Source: Helianthus annuus (Eukaryota > Streptophyta > Magnoliopsida > Asterales > Asteraceae). From it: DNA of 64,000 nt. Below, one piece after another: positions 32,555-46,439 of the stretch (position 1 is its first letter; every line of letters begins with the position of its first letter). A program made the position numbers and the translations under genes. The stretch covers positions 48,488,663-48,552,662 of the forward strand of contig NC_035441.2 in assembly GCF_002127325.2 (NCBI RefSeq). The letters are read 5' to 3'. A model generated the notes under the pieces. That model was not told the origin of the DNA. It worked only from the letters and a program-made list of their open reading frames with translations, and ran no database searches.

Positions 32555-32955
32555 TGTAACAACCCGACTTTTCGGATCGTTACTTATCTTTGCCATTTCA
32601 TTCGTAAACGCTTGTACTCTTGGGGTTCGATTAACACAATGGGTTAAACTATGTTTTCTACACATTTTTAATGCATCTTACAACGCTTATTCAAAACGCA
32701 GTTATCACATTTAAACGCTATTTACTTAAACGCATTTTATCGCTTAATTACATGGCTTATTTAGACTAAACGTTATCGCAACGCAAACTCGAAACGCAGA
32801 TTTACTTATGTTATGTGTGTAATTTGTGTGATTATTTGTTTAAATGTTAAGTGGTTATCAACACAACGCTCATACGCTCAAACGCTCACTCGCAACTCGA
32901 TTAAACGCAACACAACGCTTAACAAACGAACCAAAGAGGGAAAAAGCTAACTAAC

Positions 32956-35900
32956 TGTAACACCCCAAAAACGGGTTTGGTAATCAAACCCCGTTAATAC
33001 TAAGAGGCGGGTAAAATACCGTTAGTGGTAAAATTTAACCCGGTGTATATTAGGACTTAAACAATAATCCTAATATTAATTAAAAAGGAAAATAAATGTT
33101 TTGAGAAAACAAACTATAACAAGCCCGAGTTGACGGGACTTAAAATAAAACGGGTTATGATTTTCCCCGGACCTACTAAGTTAACTAGGGGTGTCTAACC
33201 TAGTTAGCAAAAAGAAGTATTGTTTGAATTAGGTAGGTTGTGATCTACTTGATAAAATTACAAACTAGAAGGGGGGGGGGGGAAAGGGGAAAATTAGAAA
33301 CTTAAATCTAATTAAAAAAAATGTAATCACAACACACACTTAGGGTGTGTGTGCGTGTGGAGCGACCAGAGAAGGAGAAAAAGGAGCTAACCCTAGCTCA
33401 TCAAGAAATCTCCAAATTCAAGGGTGAATTAAGGCCAAATCGTCTACATGATTACAAATTCGTGATCACCTAGTCGTGGGGATCTCAGGGTATGTCCAAT
33501 TTTGTAATTTGGAGATGTTTTGATTTCTTGATGAACATATGAAGTCGAAATTGGAACTTGAATGTTAGATGTTTGAATGAAACTATGGTAAATTCATGGT
33601 TAGGAATGAACCCTAATCAATAATTTGATGTATTGATGTTCATACCCATGAAATTGAGAATTACCCACGCATGTGTTAAATGGGTTTTGTAGAGAGATTA
33701 AGAATACTAGAATCTTGATCATGAAACGAGTGTTATTGATTTATATGAAATGAATCTAGGTGTTGTTATGAATGCTAGATGTAAGGAACTTGAAAATGAT
33801 GTTAATCTTGGCTAAGTAGTTAGTCATGAGCTTGATTGTTAATAGTGTAAAATTTTGCCCATAAGGTGTTTGTTAAAATGCCTAAATGAATATTCATATG
33901 TTGGAATTATGAATAGAAAGCGTGAGTTCCTAACTTGATTAAGTACGTGCGATAAAGGGTAATACGATTTCTAATTATGAAGTAAATGTAGCGTAATTGC
34001 ACGTATCATAAGATTAAAGGTAGTTAACTTGTTAAAATAGCCATTAACGGAGTCGAATAGTAGCTCTGACATAGAAAATACGTAAGGTGGAATAGTCGTT
34101 ATTGTTAATGACTAACTTAACCGCCTTGTAAATGATGACAATAGTTTGACGCTTGACAAGCTAGGTGGGAGCTTGTGGATGAAGCGGGTTAAACGGATCA
34201 AGAACGGAAGGAAAAGCGTGGCATGGATGCAAGGTAAGTGAATCTTACACTTCTTTTGTGGGATACCTATACATTCTACAAGTTATGAATATGATATAGA
34301 TATTATTCGAAATATGGTTTCCGACGCGTATCGATACGGGTCGGAACAAACATAAATGATAAAGACCATGGTTCATGGCAAAAAGGGCGAAACGGTAAAT
34401 TAGACATGTAATGACTAAGAATTTATGAGTCTTCGTTAAGATTACCTTATAGTGTAATCTAATAATAATGATAGGAATATGATGGTAATTAGTCGTGTGT
34501 TGACAAACGTAAGTTAAAGTTAAAAGATACCCTATGGCATAAGCCGAAATGGGTTAAATAACGAAAATGGTAAATTTATATGTATACCATTCAAATACAA
34601 ATGCAAAATGTTTGGTCGTTTAGACCAAACGGGTTAAATGGTGATTTTAGCGCCATTTGACAAATAACGACTAATAAGTATTGTCAAGTCAAATGCTCAC
34701 AGGCTAAAAAATTGGCTTTTTGCATTGGCTATAAAATTAGCAAAGTCATTAATGCAAGGTATTAAAACGGGTCAATACTTGACCCGAGCCAGGTACGCAT
34801 ATTTTGAATTATAGTTAAAAGTAATATGATGGTCAAATATTAGTGAAAGCCCTTCGTCGTATTATGAGGAACTGAAATTGACCAAAAAGCCCTTGTTGGG
34901 TAAATCGGGAAAACGACCTTTAAAAGTTGTTTGGGAACAAGCATTTTGATAAATAAAATCTTTAGGATAAGTATAAAGAGGCACGATACGGAACCTTAGC
35001 GTCCAATGAATTCAATTGAGTATTTTTTTTTTTGTAAAAAGGCAACCGAGGGGTAAAACTCGGAAATAAATGGTCTCCTACGCTAAATTCACCACATATA
35101 TAATGTGGTAGAAGACAAGTTGATAATTAAATGTGGCGATAGGATGTAAACCAAGAAGAATCGTGAGTTAAGCTTGAAGGTGTTTAAATACCCTTAACGG
35201 GTCAAAATGAATAGATATACAAAATGGGTTTGAAATACATAAGAAACCCGTAGTTTGAACCTCAAATAATAGTAAATCGATATAATGTGAGGTCCATGAT
35301 ATTTTAAAGGTAACAAACAAGTTTGTTTGATAAATCATGAATGGGTCAGAAAGTGTCATAGTGGTATTTCAAGCCGAGAGCTTGAAATCTAAATTCTTTT
35401 GAATTCGGATGTCGGGTTTTAACTCCATAAGATGGAGAATTTAATTACGAACGCGTAGGAAAAAGAATCGCGCAAAACGGACATCTAGATCAAAAGTTAT
35501 GAAGCTTTGAAGTTAAAATTTTGATTAAAAATGGAGCTGGGCAAATGCAACAACAAATAAAATAACTTGCTGTCAAAAAGGGGGCTAGGTGGGGCGTCTA
35601 GCCCCTAGGTGGGGCGTCTAGCCCCCCCTGAATCCCAAAAATGTTTAATTTTGTTTGTTTGACCCATATAACTTGTTTAAACTTGTTATTTAACTATCAA
35701 AACTAACTTTTAAGTTGGTTTTGATCATAGGTGAATGTCAAGAGTGCCCGGATGAAGATCAAGCTCGATGACGAACCGAACACGATAAAATACAAGCTTT
35801 TGCACGGCGTTATGTCGTATCTTTTAAACGACGAATTCAATTACATTAAGTTGTTCTAGTTTTAAATTGTAAAACTTTTAGTAAACTCGTATTGTCATAC

Positions 35901-35976
35901 GTACATGTAATCGTATAAACATGTATTTATACGAAACTTATATAAAATATTGTATTAAACAAGCAAGGGTGTTACA
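32956..35976 (+). repeat. Lard-E 5' LTR
   Basis: It contains a G run near 33275-33289, a palindrome around CCACATATATAATGTGG near 35091, and two copies of GGTGGGGCGTCTAGCCCC at about 35590-35627. No protein is encoded. Confidence 0.92.
35579..35627. repeat. GGGGCTAG..GGGGCGTCTAGCCCC motif pair
   Basis: A GC-rich near-palindrome (GGGGCTAGGTGGGGCGTCTAGCCCC) repeated twice within 49 bases. The same motif occurs in the Lard-E 3' LTR (about 41265-41310) and, inverted, in both Lard-Y LTRs (43206-43236 and 48349-48383). Confidence 0.85.
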
Positions 35977-35977
35977 A

Positions 35978-35991
35978 GTTGGTAATCAGAG
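35978..35991 (+). other. Lard-E primer binding site (initiator tRNA-Met type)
   Basis: TTGGTAATCAGAGC compares with the standard plant site TGGTATCAGAGC with one inserted A. Lard-Y has the unaltered version. Confidence 0.7.
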
Positions 35992-36841
35992 CTCATGGTT
36001 AAAGAATAAAGTGTGTTCGGTTCAAGGCTTGATCGCAAATCCGGTAAGTACATGTATGTTAATAGTTTAGCATGCTAAAGTGTTGTAAACAACACATAGG
36101 GTTATCGTGTAATACATGTTACCCTCAATTAAATGATTGAAATAGTTGACGAAATTACGCGTGTTGACGCGTATAGTAGAAAAAGCCTTGTATTATAATA
36201 CGGGTGATTATTGAAGTTGATATTATTAACTCTTGAAAATGCTTTAGTTAAAGGACACTCGCATACGAAGATAGTGAGAGTTTAACAAATCGCGGATTTG
36301 ATAGAGGGACGGTCCAAGGAGTATGCTCATCAAGGACCCAACTCGCGTAGCGATCGCAAACAAGGCTAATGGCAAGAGAAGCTCGTTAGAGCAAGCATTA
36401 CCAGGTGCACATTTTAAATTAAAACTGCACAAATAGTAATATGCAACAAATAAGTAGAGATTGAAAGTTGCATATGTAGATTGAAAAAAAAAACTTGGAA
36501 AAACCCGAATAGAAAACCTATCCGGGATACTGTTTCCAAGAGAAACAAATAGTGGCATTACTTACACGGGGTGTAATGTGAAAATTTTAAAAAGGTCATG
36601 TATACTAGGTGTTGATCGCTTACTCTGGCCGGGTAAGTGGTGAGAACGTAGTACCATGAACTTTTTATGATGGACATGCTTACATCCAAATGTAGCAAGG
36701 ACGGGGTGAGTGGGACAAATTAAAAAGTACCCAAATGAACTAGATAAGCAAAATATTTGATAATAATGTAAACGCACAGCCGAGTGACGGAAGCGTATTA
36801 TATTAGGATAATGAGTCCAAGTGAAGGGACAAAGAAACATG

Positions 36842-37040
36842 TAAAATGATTAAGATATGTATCGGGAGGGGGTGTATTTACACTCGAACCCGGAGAATGC
36901 AAACATGTAAATGATGTAGACATGTATTGGGAGGGGGTGTACTTACACTCGAACACGAAGAATATGAACATGTAGAATGATCAAGATATGCATTGGGAGG
37001 GAGTGTACTTACACTCGAACCCGGAAAATGCGAATATGTC
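36842..37040. repeat. Tandem repeat, 3 units of about 64 bases, in Lard-E
   Basis: Units share 'attgggaggg.gtgta.tta', 'cactcgaac.cgga.aatg' and 'aacatgtaaaatgat'. They lie in the non-coding internal region. Confidence 0.85.
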
Positions 37041-38614
37041 TCTAAACGGGTCGTTTTTGTAAAACGTAAAACTCGAGGACAAAGTCGGAATATAAAAGTG
37101 AAGCGAAGTCTTAATGCATACCGGGAGGATTGCAGTAATAATGACTTCGGTAAAACACCCGGTTGATGGGTAGGAATTTAAACACATGTGTAAACCAAGA
37201 GACGTGAACGCGGGTTGAAAATTCAAAAGACTTGGATTATGAATTATGACTATAAAATTTCGTAAAAGAAATTTTGAATAAATATGTTCAACTATTTTAA
37301 AGTTGAATGGGTCGAATATAATATAATGCCGGACGACATGAGTAAACGCAAGTAGGATAATGGTAGCGTTAAAAGCAAAAGAATAATGAGCCCGGTAATG
37401 GGACATAATCAAATATCAATGTATGTAAACTGGATAATGGTGAGCATAAGATAAACCGACGCATAAATGACGTGAGAAGTCATAAAGTCGGAAAATTTGT
37501 TCGAAAGGAAACGAATGTAGCCTTAGACTATGGTCAAGGTCAAAGAAAATATCAAGGCAAAAATAAATGATTTAAAAAAAAACAAGATGCCTTGACACCA
37601 AACATGTATTTTAAGAATGACATGAGTAAGGAATGATCTACGGGATCAACCTAACCTTTGGGGTTATAAACAATGGAAAGGCCTACGAGACTAAAACGAC
37701 CCACGGGTCATGACTAGAAAGAAATAGATTATAAGGACCTCGCCTTAAAGAGGTGAAAGTCTAATAAAATAGCCTATAAGGCAAAGTGATAAAACCTACG
37801 GGTTAATTAGACAAAGCGAGGGAATAAATTGAGAATCCCCGCATAAAACAAAGACCGTAAAAGAATAAATTTTGGACTGTCAATATCCCGGTATGGATAA
37901 TTGACAAAAGTTAAAGAGAAGATGCTAAACTAAAACTTCAGTTTCGATAAGAAATAACGTTTTTTTACAAATATAAATTCTAATAGGAATTTAAATAGTA
38001 AGCATAAAAGATACAAGTCTTGACACTGATAGGCGCAAGACGATATATTCGAAAAGAGATATTTTAGAAAAATGAAAGGTTGATATAAATTAAACATGAT
38101 GTGACACGATCACGGTCAAGAAATGCAATGTGAAGTAGAATCACATTATAACCAAGCGAGCGGTAAAACGTAACTGGACTAATAAGTCTAGTTAGTGAGA
38201 CCAGTTAAGGTCATTCAAATAAATTTGGTTGCTTGTAAGCGGTGGATTCGGTATAACTGAACCGAATAAATGAAATTGAAAACAACAGAAATTGTTGCTA
38301 AAAGTGAAAGATTTCACTAAAGACCTTTAAATGGGTCAAAGTAACGGATTCATAAAGAGTTCGATAATATATAAAAGCGATGGATATCGATAAGTTAACT
38401 AAACTAGTAGAAATAACGAAATTACGTTATTTCAAGTTGCATTATGCCGTATGAGATACGTAGATGATTAGTAACCAAAAGGATATTATCATACTTTTCG
38501 GGTAATACCAACAATTGGTTAAAATATGAGCAATGCTCAATTGATTATCGAGATCAAATGCATGGAGTTAAACTCGATAAATCATGTAAGAAAAAGGTTT
38601 CGAGGACGAAACCT

Positions 38615-38632
38615 CTTTAAGGGGGGTAGACT
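38615..38632 (+). other. Lard-E polypurine tract
   Basis: TTTAAGGGGGGTAGACT ends at the first base of the 3' LTR. Lard-Y has an identical tract on the other strand (45460-45476). Confidence 0.8.
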
Positions 38633-41600
38633 TGTAACACCCCAAAAACGGGTTTGGTAATCAAACCTCGTTAATACTAAGAGGCGGGTAAAATACCGTT
38701 AGTGGTAAAATTTAACCCGGTGTATATTAGGACTTAAACAATAATCCTAATATTAATTAAAAAGGAAAATAAATGTTTTGAGAAAACAAACTATAACAAG
38801 CCCGAGTTGACGGGACTTAAAATAAAACGGGTTATGATTTTCCCTGAACCTACTAAGTTAACTAGGGGTGTCTAACCTAGTTAGCAAAAAGAAGTATTGT
38901 TTGAGTTAGGTAGGTTGTGATCTACTTGATAAAATTACAAACGAGAAGGGGGAAAAAGGGGAAAATTAGAAACTTAAATCTAATTAAAAAAATGTAATCA
39001 CAACACACACTTAGGGTGTGTGTGCATGTGGAGCGACCAGAGAAGGAGAAAAAGGAGCTAACCCTAGCTCATCAAGAAATCTCCAAATTCAAGGGTGAAT
39101 TAAGGCCAAATCGTCTGCATGATTACAAATTCGTGATCACCTAGTCGTGTTGATCTCAAGGTATGTCCAATTTTGTAATTTGGAGATGTTTTGATTTCTT
39201 GATGAACATATGAAGTCGAAATTAGAACTTGAATGTTAGATGTTTGAATGAAACTATGGTAAATTCATGGTTAGGAATGAACCCTAATCAATAATTTGAT
39301 GTATTGATGTTCATACCCATGAAATTGAGAATCACCCACGCATGTGTTAAATGGGTTTTGTAGAGAGATTAAGAATACTAGAATCTTGATCATGAAACGA
39401 GTGTTATTGATTTATATGAAATGAATCTAGGTGTTGTTATGCATGCTAGATGTAAGGAACTTGAAAATGATGTTAATCTTGGCTAAGTAGTTAGTCATGA
39501 GCTTGATTGTTAATAGTGTAAAATTTTGCCCATAAGGTGTTTGTTAAAATGCCTAAATGAATATTCATATGTTGGAATTATGAATAGAAAGCGTGAGTTC
39601 CTAACTTGATTAAGTACGTGCGATAAGGGGTAATACGAATTCTAATTATGAACTAAATGTAGCGTAATTGCACGTATCATATGATTAAAGGTAGTTAACT
39701 TGTTAAAATAGCCATTAACGGAGTCGAATAGTAGCTCCGACATAGAAAATACATACGGTGGAATAGTTGTGATTGTTAATGACTAACTTAACCGCCTTGT
39801 AAATGATGACAATAGTTTGACGCTTGACAAGCTAGGTGGGAGCTTGTGGATGAAGCGGGTTAAACGGATCAAGAACGGAAGGAAAAGCGTGGCATGGATG
39901 CAAGGTAAGTGAATCTTACACTTCTTTTGTGGGATACCTATACATTCTACAAGTTATGAATATGATATAGATATTATTCGAAATATGGTTTCCGACGCGT
40001 ATCGATACGGGTCGGAACAAACATAAATGATAAAGACCATGGTTCATGGCAAAAAGGGCGAAACGGTAAATTAGACATGTAATGACTAAGAATTTATGAG
40101 TCTTCGTTAAGATTACCTTATAGTGTAATCTAATAATAATGATAGGAACATGATGGTAATTAGTCGCGTGTTGACAAACGTAAGTTAAAGTTAAAAGATA
40201 CCCTATGGCATAAGCCGAAATGGGTTAAATAACGAAAATGATAAATTTATATGTATACCATTCAAATACAAATGCAAAATGTTTGGTCGTTTAGACCAAA
40301 CGGGTTAAATGGTGATTTTAGCGCCATTTGACAAATAACGACTAATAAGTATTGTCAAGTCAAATGCTCATAGGCTAAAAAAATGGCTTACGGAAGTTTG
40401 CATTGGCTATAAAATTAGCAAAGTCATTAATGCAAGGTATTAAAATGGGTCAACACTTGACCCGAGCCAGGTACGCATATTTTGAATTTTAGTTAGAAGT
40501 AATATGATGGTCAAATATTAGTGAAAGCCCTTCATCGTAATATGAGGGACTGAAATTGACCAAAAAGCCCTTGTTGGGTAAATCGGGAAAACGACCTTTA
40601 AAAGTTGTTTGGGAACAAGCATTTTGATAAATAAAATCTTTAGGATAAGTATAAAGAGGCACGATACGGAACCTTAGCGTCCAATGAATTCAATTGAGTA
40701 TTTTTTTTTTGTAAAATGGCAACCGAGGGGTAAAACTCGGAAATAAATGGTCTACTACGCTAAATCCACCACATATATAATGTGGTGGAAGACAAGTTGA
40801 TAATTAAATGTGGCGATAGGATGTAAACCAAGAAGAATCGTGAGTTAAGCTTGAAGGTGTTTAAATACCCTTAACGGGTCAAAATGAATAGATATGCAAA
40901 ACGGGTTTGAAATACATAAGAAACCCGTAGTTTGAACCTCGAATAATAGTACATCGATATAATGTGAGGTCCATGATATTATAAAGGTAACAAACAAGTT
41001 TGTTTGATAAAATCATGAATTGGTCAGAAAGTGTCATAGTTGAATTTCAAGTCGAGAGCTTGAAATCTAAATTCTTGTGAATTCGGATGTCGGGTTTTAA
41101 CTCCATAAGATGGAGAATTTAATTACGAACGTGTAGGAAAAACAATCGCGTAAAACGGACATCTAGATCAAAAGTTATGAAGCTTTGAAGTTAAAATTTT
41201 GATCAAGAATGGCGCTGGGCAAATGCAGCAACAAATAAAATAACTTGCTGTAAAAAAGGGGCCTACATGGGGCGTCTAGCCCCTAGGTGGGGCGTCTAGC
41301 CCCCCCCCCCTGAATCCCAAAAATGTTTAATTTTGTTTGTTTGACCCATATAACTTGTTTAAACTTGTTATTTAACTATCAAAACTAACTTTTAAGTTGG
41401 TTTTGATCATAGGTGAATGTCAAGAGTGCCCGGATGAAGATCAAGCTCGATGACGAACTGAACACGATAAAATACAAGCTTCCGCACGGCGTTACGTCAT
41501 ATCTTTTAAACGACGAATTCAATTACATTAAGTTGTTCTAGTTTTAAATTGTAAAACTTTTAGTAAACTCGTATTGTCATACGTACGTGTAATCGTATAA

Positions 41601-41658
41601 ACATGTATTTATACGAAACTTATATAAAATATTGTATTAAACAAGCAAGGGTGTTACA
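38633..41658 (+). repeat. Lard-E 3' LTR
   Basis: Near-identical partner of 32956-35976, with sparse substitutions and small indels. A recent insertion is likely. Confidence 0.92.
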
Positions 41659-41667
41659 CTAACGTAA

Positions 41668-41790
41668 CTCGGCTGTCCGACTGGGCATCCGCTCGGATGA
41701 CCATCCGCCCGGTTGACCATCCGCCTGGATGACCATCCGATCGGATGGCCATTCGTCTGGACAAGCCATCCGACCATTGCCATCTCGCAA
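41668..41790. repeat. Palindromic GGATGGCCATCCG-type cluster upstream of the LTR-B TATA box
   Basis: About six units (CATCCGCTCGGATGACC, CATCCGCCCGGTTGACC, CATCCGCCTGGATGACC, CATCCGATCGGATGGCC and others) end about 26 bases before the TATA box. Confidence 0.88.
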
Positions 41791-41815
41791 CCGACTTAAA
41801 CCCTCGCCCTACCTC

Positions 41816-41823
41816 TATAAATA
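41816..41823 (+). promoter_or_regulatory. TATA box of LTR-B
   Basis: TATAAATA in 'cctctataaatactaccc', equivalent to 17971 in LTR-A, with CT-rich sequence about 30 bases downstream. Confidence 0.6.
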
Positions 41824-42059
41824 CTACCCGTACACCTCCATTCTCTGACTTTGAAACTTCCGTACGCTCACACGCTCTCAGTCACTTTTAGACGTGAATC
41901 AAGGCCTTTTTGTAAGCTCTTTCACTCAAATCTTCGCTAATCTTCATCTCTAATCACTTCTACACCTTCTTCTTCATCAAAACCACACACAAACACTAAC
42001 TTTTCTTCAAAATCGAATAATTTAGACCTCTTGAAGATGGTTTCCACTAGGGATGAGAT

Positions 42060-42215
42060 CGTTACGATATCGGTATCGTACCGGTACCGATACCGCAAAT
42101 ACCGTTACCGAAATTGAGGAAATGTGGATACCTATTACCGTACCGTATTTATAGATTCGGTACCGGTACGGTACCCGTATTTCGGTAATTTACCACATTG
42201 GTACCGATTTGGTGT
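42060..42215. repeat. Left subterminal GGTACCGATACC repeats of hAT-X
   Basis: Many overlapping copies of CGGTACCG, ACCGATACCG and their reverse complements. The mirror cluster at the right end lies at about 51303-51450. Confidence 0.85.
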
Positions 42216-42270
42216 CATCCATTGTTTTACCTAAACAATATCATGTGCAACCCATCCATCCATACTCTTT

Positions 42271-45200
42271 TGTAAGACCCTAATACGTATTTGACAAAAA
42301 GTCGCAGCGGAAATTCGTGTTATAAAATTTCTTTCATTATAAATACCTTAACTTACTTAAAATTTAACCTTAACACAACTCTTTCACATAAATCCATCAA
42401 TCGACTTATTTACTAAGTAAAAACATAGCTTATGTTTACTACATTATATACATCAACGTTCCCGTACAATCTCACTAATGACTCGATCCTTGATCTCTAT
42501 TCCCTGATGATCCTCATTAATCGTACTACCTGCACTCACCACATAAAATTCATAACATTAGTACGCATTATAAACATACAAGATTTATTCACGTTTACTT
42601 TTCGTTCCGTTAACTCTTTACATCCCAACTTTCCATCTGATCATACAATCCGTGGTGAGACTTTCTCGTTGTGCCTGCGTTACACTTCGTTCACCAGGCA
42701 CGCTAATATTATCGTTAGTACTCAATTTCATTGGATACATGCATACCTACTTTCATACATACTTATACAGATTTATACGTTCACACATAACTAATTACGT
42801 ACATACGTACATACCCATATGTAAACACATCTACATCATTACATACGTATCTACATACACACATACCTACATCATTACGTACACTCATAACATTATACAT
42901 ATATATACATACATACATCCCCACTTGCAACATACCTAACTCATACATGCCAACTCCCATACATACCTTCATATATCCGCGTATACTTGCTCACATATTT
43001 TTAAACATACATACGTAGATGCATACATACTTACATACAATTTCTAATTATGTGTATAGAGACATACAAACATACATACATATCCGGGCACTCTTGGCTA
43101 TCACTTATGATCAAAACCGGCTTAAAAGTTAGCTTTGATAGTTAAATAACAAGTTTAAATAAGTTATATGGGTCAAACAATCAAAATTAAACAATTTTGG
43201 AATTCAGGGGGGGCTAGACGCCCCACCTAGCCCCCTTTTTTACAGCAAGTTCTTTTATTGCTGCTGCAAAATTCCCAGCGAACCCAAGTTTCACGAAAAC
43301 GGACATAACTCGTTCATTATTGATCCGATTTACATGATTCTTTTTCCTGTGTGGTCGTAACTTAATTATCCATCACATGGTGTGAAAATCCAATATTCGG
43401 GCTACCGAAATTTAGGACCATCAAGCCTTCGGCTTATTACCCTTTTTCCAAAATTTTGACCCGTTCATGCATTTATCAACATAACTCGTTTGTTTGACCA
43501 TAATTTCTTATGAACCTAATAATATCAATGACGTCTATCATAAAAGACTAAACTCTTGGATGTCTTGCATCCTCTTAACCCATTTTCGCTCAAAAGCTTA
43601 TTTTGACCCGTTAAAGGTATATTCCGTATTTTAAGGTCCTTGGCTTACGAAAATCATATTTTCCTACTTTTTCAAAACATTCACTTAATCAAATAGCTTG
43701 TTTCTAATCAACTTTTAAGACCATTTGCCCGTTTTACCCATCAAGGGCGATTTGTCAACTTTGACCCATCATTTACTACAAAAGACTTCATTGCATAATT
43801 AATCAATCATGCGACTTATCTACAATTGTAAATGCACATACCTGGCTCGGATCAAAGCTATGACCCGTTTTAATACTTCATCCGCTAAATTGCTAGATAA
43901 TAGCAACGCAATCCTTATCCTAATATTCTGTGAATTCATAATACTTAACAAAGCAATTCATTAGTCGATAACGCCAAAGGGTGACATCTTCACCATTTGA
44001 CCCGTTAAGTCTAAATGTCCATTTTATCCTTGTGGGATATTAGCTATTCATTATCCCATCCATGTAACTTATTACTTCGTTAACTTGCAACCAAAATTAC
44101 CATAATGCCCTTTTACCCTATTTAACCATCAACTTAGTTTAATAACATAACCACATATTCCAACCTATACCAAGACTTGTCGGAACATCATAATTCACAT
44201 ATTTACTTACCATGTTTGTAATCTAAACATTGAATAGATATTCTACAAAAGGGGTGTAAGTTTTACTTACATAGCATCCGAATATGCTCCCCGTGCGCAT
44301 AAGTCCCATTCGACCCGCTTCTTTCCCAAGCTTCCATGCCGCTTACCAAGCATCAAACTATCATATAGCATTCTCAATATAGTTAGCTTATTCATCATTC
44401 GTCACAACCCTTTCATCACACGGACCTTTTATGGATTTTATCATTCAACCTTATAACATGCTAATCTATCATTTCTTTATCCGATTTCTCTAAACATTCA
44501 CACACATGTATGATTTCAAATATCATTAACATAAGTAGTTCATCATTTTACATCACCTTATTTAAAACGCACTTCTCACGTTAGTTTACTATCAAACACC
44601 TCTTTGTCACATTCTATATCTAATTACCACTTTCTTGCATACAATCTCACTTTCTTACCGCACCTAGTCATTTTATCAAACACTTGGCGCGCGTACAAGC
44701 TTTTAAACATAATGTACAAGTGTTCTTCATACTTTTTTTCTTCCTAGTTCTTGTTTTTAATCATCCAATATATAAAATATCAATTCAATTTCATACCATA
44801 TTCAACATAACTAACAAGGATTGATTAACATAACATAATCTACCAAGGATTTGAACAAAGGTTGGACATGGGTGACATACCCATGTCGCCACTCTCAACA
44901 TCAATGGTGGTTTCACCACTAAACATCAAATTACTCAGAACCGTTCATAATCCAAGCTTTATTTGTTGATTCTAACACCTCCTTATACTTAATTTCATAT
45001 AAAATCAAAGATACTTCATATAACCATACTTGCAAAAATCATTAAATCAAAAACTATGACTTACCACATGTTTAGCAAGGCTAGATGATCATATATCCAG
45101 GTCCATGCATAAGATTTAGCCTTGATTTCTATTCCAATTTTCCGATTTAGGGTTTGAGAGGGGTTTCCCCCTCTTCTCTTCTCCTCTGCTCGAACACACA

Positions 45201-45378
45201 TGTACGCCCAAGTGGGTGTTGGGATTTTTGGGTTTTTGTTTTATATTTCATCTTTCAATTGCCCATTTTCAACCCCTCAAGTTTGAGCATTTAACCTTTA
45301 TTGACTATCCTTTACCATAATGCATTCTTAACTTAAGTCAAGAAGTCACTTACATTCTAACTAGGTTAGTATTCCTAG

Positions 45379-45416
<38 letters not shown>

Positions 45417-45459
45417 GACACGCTAGAACTTATAAAAATTCGAATTTTGGGGTGTTACA
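42271..45459 (-). repeat. Lard-Y 3' LTR
   Basis: It contains a 'catacata' low-complexity tract (about 42790-43080), the inverted GGGGCTAGACGCCCCACCTAG motif (43206-43236) and a TA run (about 45380-45412). The 120-codon frame at 42432 recurs in the other LTR and has no known domain; it is not counted as a gene. Confidence 0.92.
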
Positions 45460-46439
45460 AGTCTACCCCCCTTAAAGGAGGTTTCGTCCCTGAAACCTTT
45501 CTCATTCCTACCCTTAACTTTTGTTATACTCATCCAAAGTGTTTAATACATACTGAATACATTCGGGATCTAGGCTAAAGATTTTAGTCCTAAGCAAATA
45601 TAATTATACGCATTGTTCCTACCTTCTTATTAGTCTTAATACCTTCATGTTTCTGCTTATTCTAAGTATCTCAAGCCATTCCATTCTATTCAATATCACC
45701 AATGATATTTCATTTTGATCATCATAAATAATTCCCATCATTCCATTACTAACATGCCTTCTAATCATTTTCGTACTCATAGGGGGGGGGGTCGTTAACA
45801 TCATACTAGAACTTAATCATCACCCGAAACTTTCACTCAAGGTTTTGAAACTTTCTTTTAGTGACAAAATTTTCCTTCCTACGTCGACTGTTAAAAATTA
45901 ACATTCCTTACCGTATCAAACATATCCAACATGGGTTAATCAATTTACTCACCTCGATTTCATTGCGTAGATTAACTATTTACAAACCGGATTGGCCCGC
46001 TTCTGAATGAGTCCGTTGCAAAGCCGGTTCGATCCCTTCCATTCATGAAATGAGCTTCCGTTCATGAGCATCCTTCCAACAATATCTTGTTCAAATGAAC
46101 ATGGCCAACAAGCCTGACACAAGTCAAATCCATTAACTCGCTATCCATGCCTTGCATTGACCATGTTCTTCCAGTTTGTGTTATTACATGACCATACATT
46201 ATGCTCGCCTATAATATATGACTTAACCATTTCAAACATTAAATACCGGGTTCAAATGGCAATCACCATTTGACCCGCATAACTCATTTGTCCTTTCGAC
46301 CATTCTTACATACAACGCGTTAGCATAAATATATTGATATATTTATAAGTTTAAAGCGTAACTTAAATCATATTCGCTTTAAAAGAATATTTACTTGTTT
46401 AGTTTGTAATCGTTTACATATTCGAATATTTTCATTCAT

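Larger units (their letters stand above)
35977..38632 (+). other. Lard-E internal region, non-coding
   Basis: 2656 bases between the LTRs. The open frames are short, on both strands, and none resembles gag, protease, RT or integrase. It has a PBS at the start, a three-unit tandem repeat at 36842-37040, and near the end an inverted phrase GGTTTCGAGGACGAAACC (about 38596-38613) just before the PPT. Confidence 0.75.
32956..41658 (+). mobile_element. Lard-E: non-autonomous LTR retrotransposon with 3-kb LTRs
   Basis: LTRs are 32956-35976 and 38633-41658 (TGTAACACCCC..GGGTGTTACA), 3021 and 3026 bases and nearly identical. A perfect 5-bp duplication, CTAAC, lies at 32951-32955 and 41659-41663. The PBS is just inside the left LTR (AGTTGGTAATCAGAGC, the initiator-Met type with one extra A). 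The PPT TTTAAGGGGGGTAGACT abuts the right LTR. The 2656-base internal region has no gag or pol, so the element would need enzymes in trans (LARD type). The PPT-flanking phrase resembles the pol end of chromoviruses. Confidence 0.9.
41664..42047 (+). repeat. LTR-B segment 2 with promoter-proximal motif cluster
   Basis: It contains a dense cluster of GGATGACCATCCG-type words at 41676-41770, the TATA box at 41816, then CT-rich leader-like sequence up to the hAT-X insertion. Confidence 0.8.
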
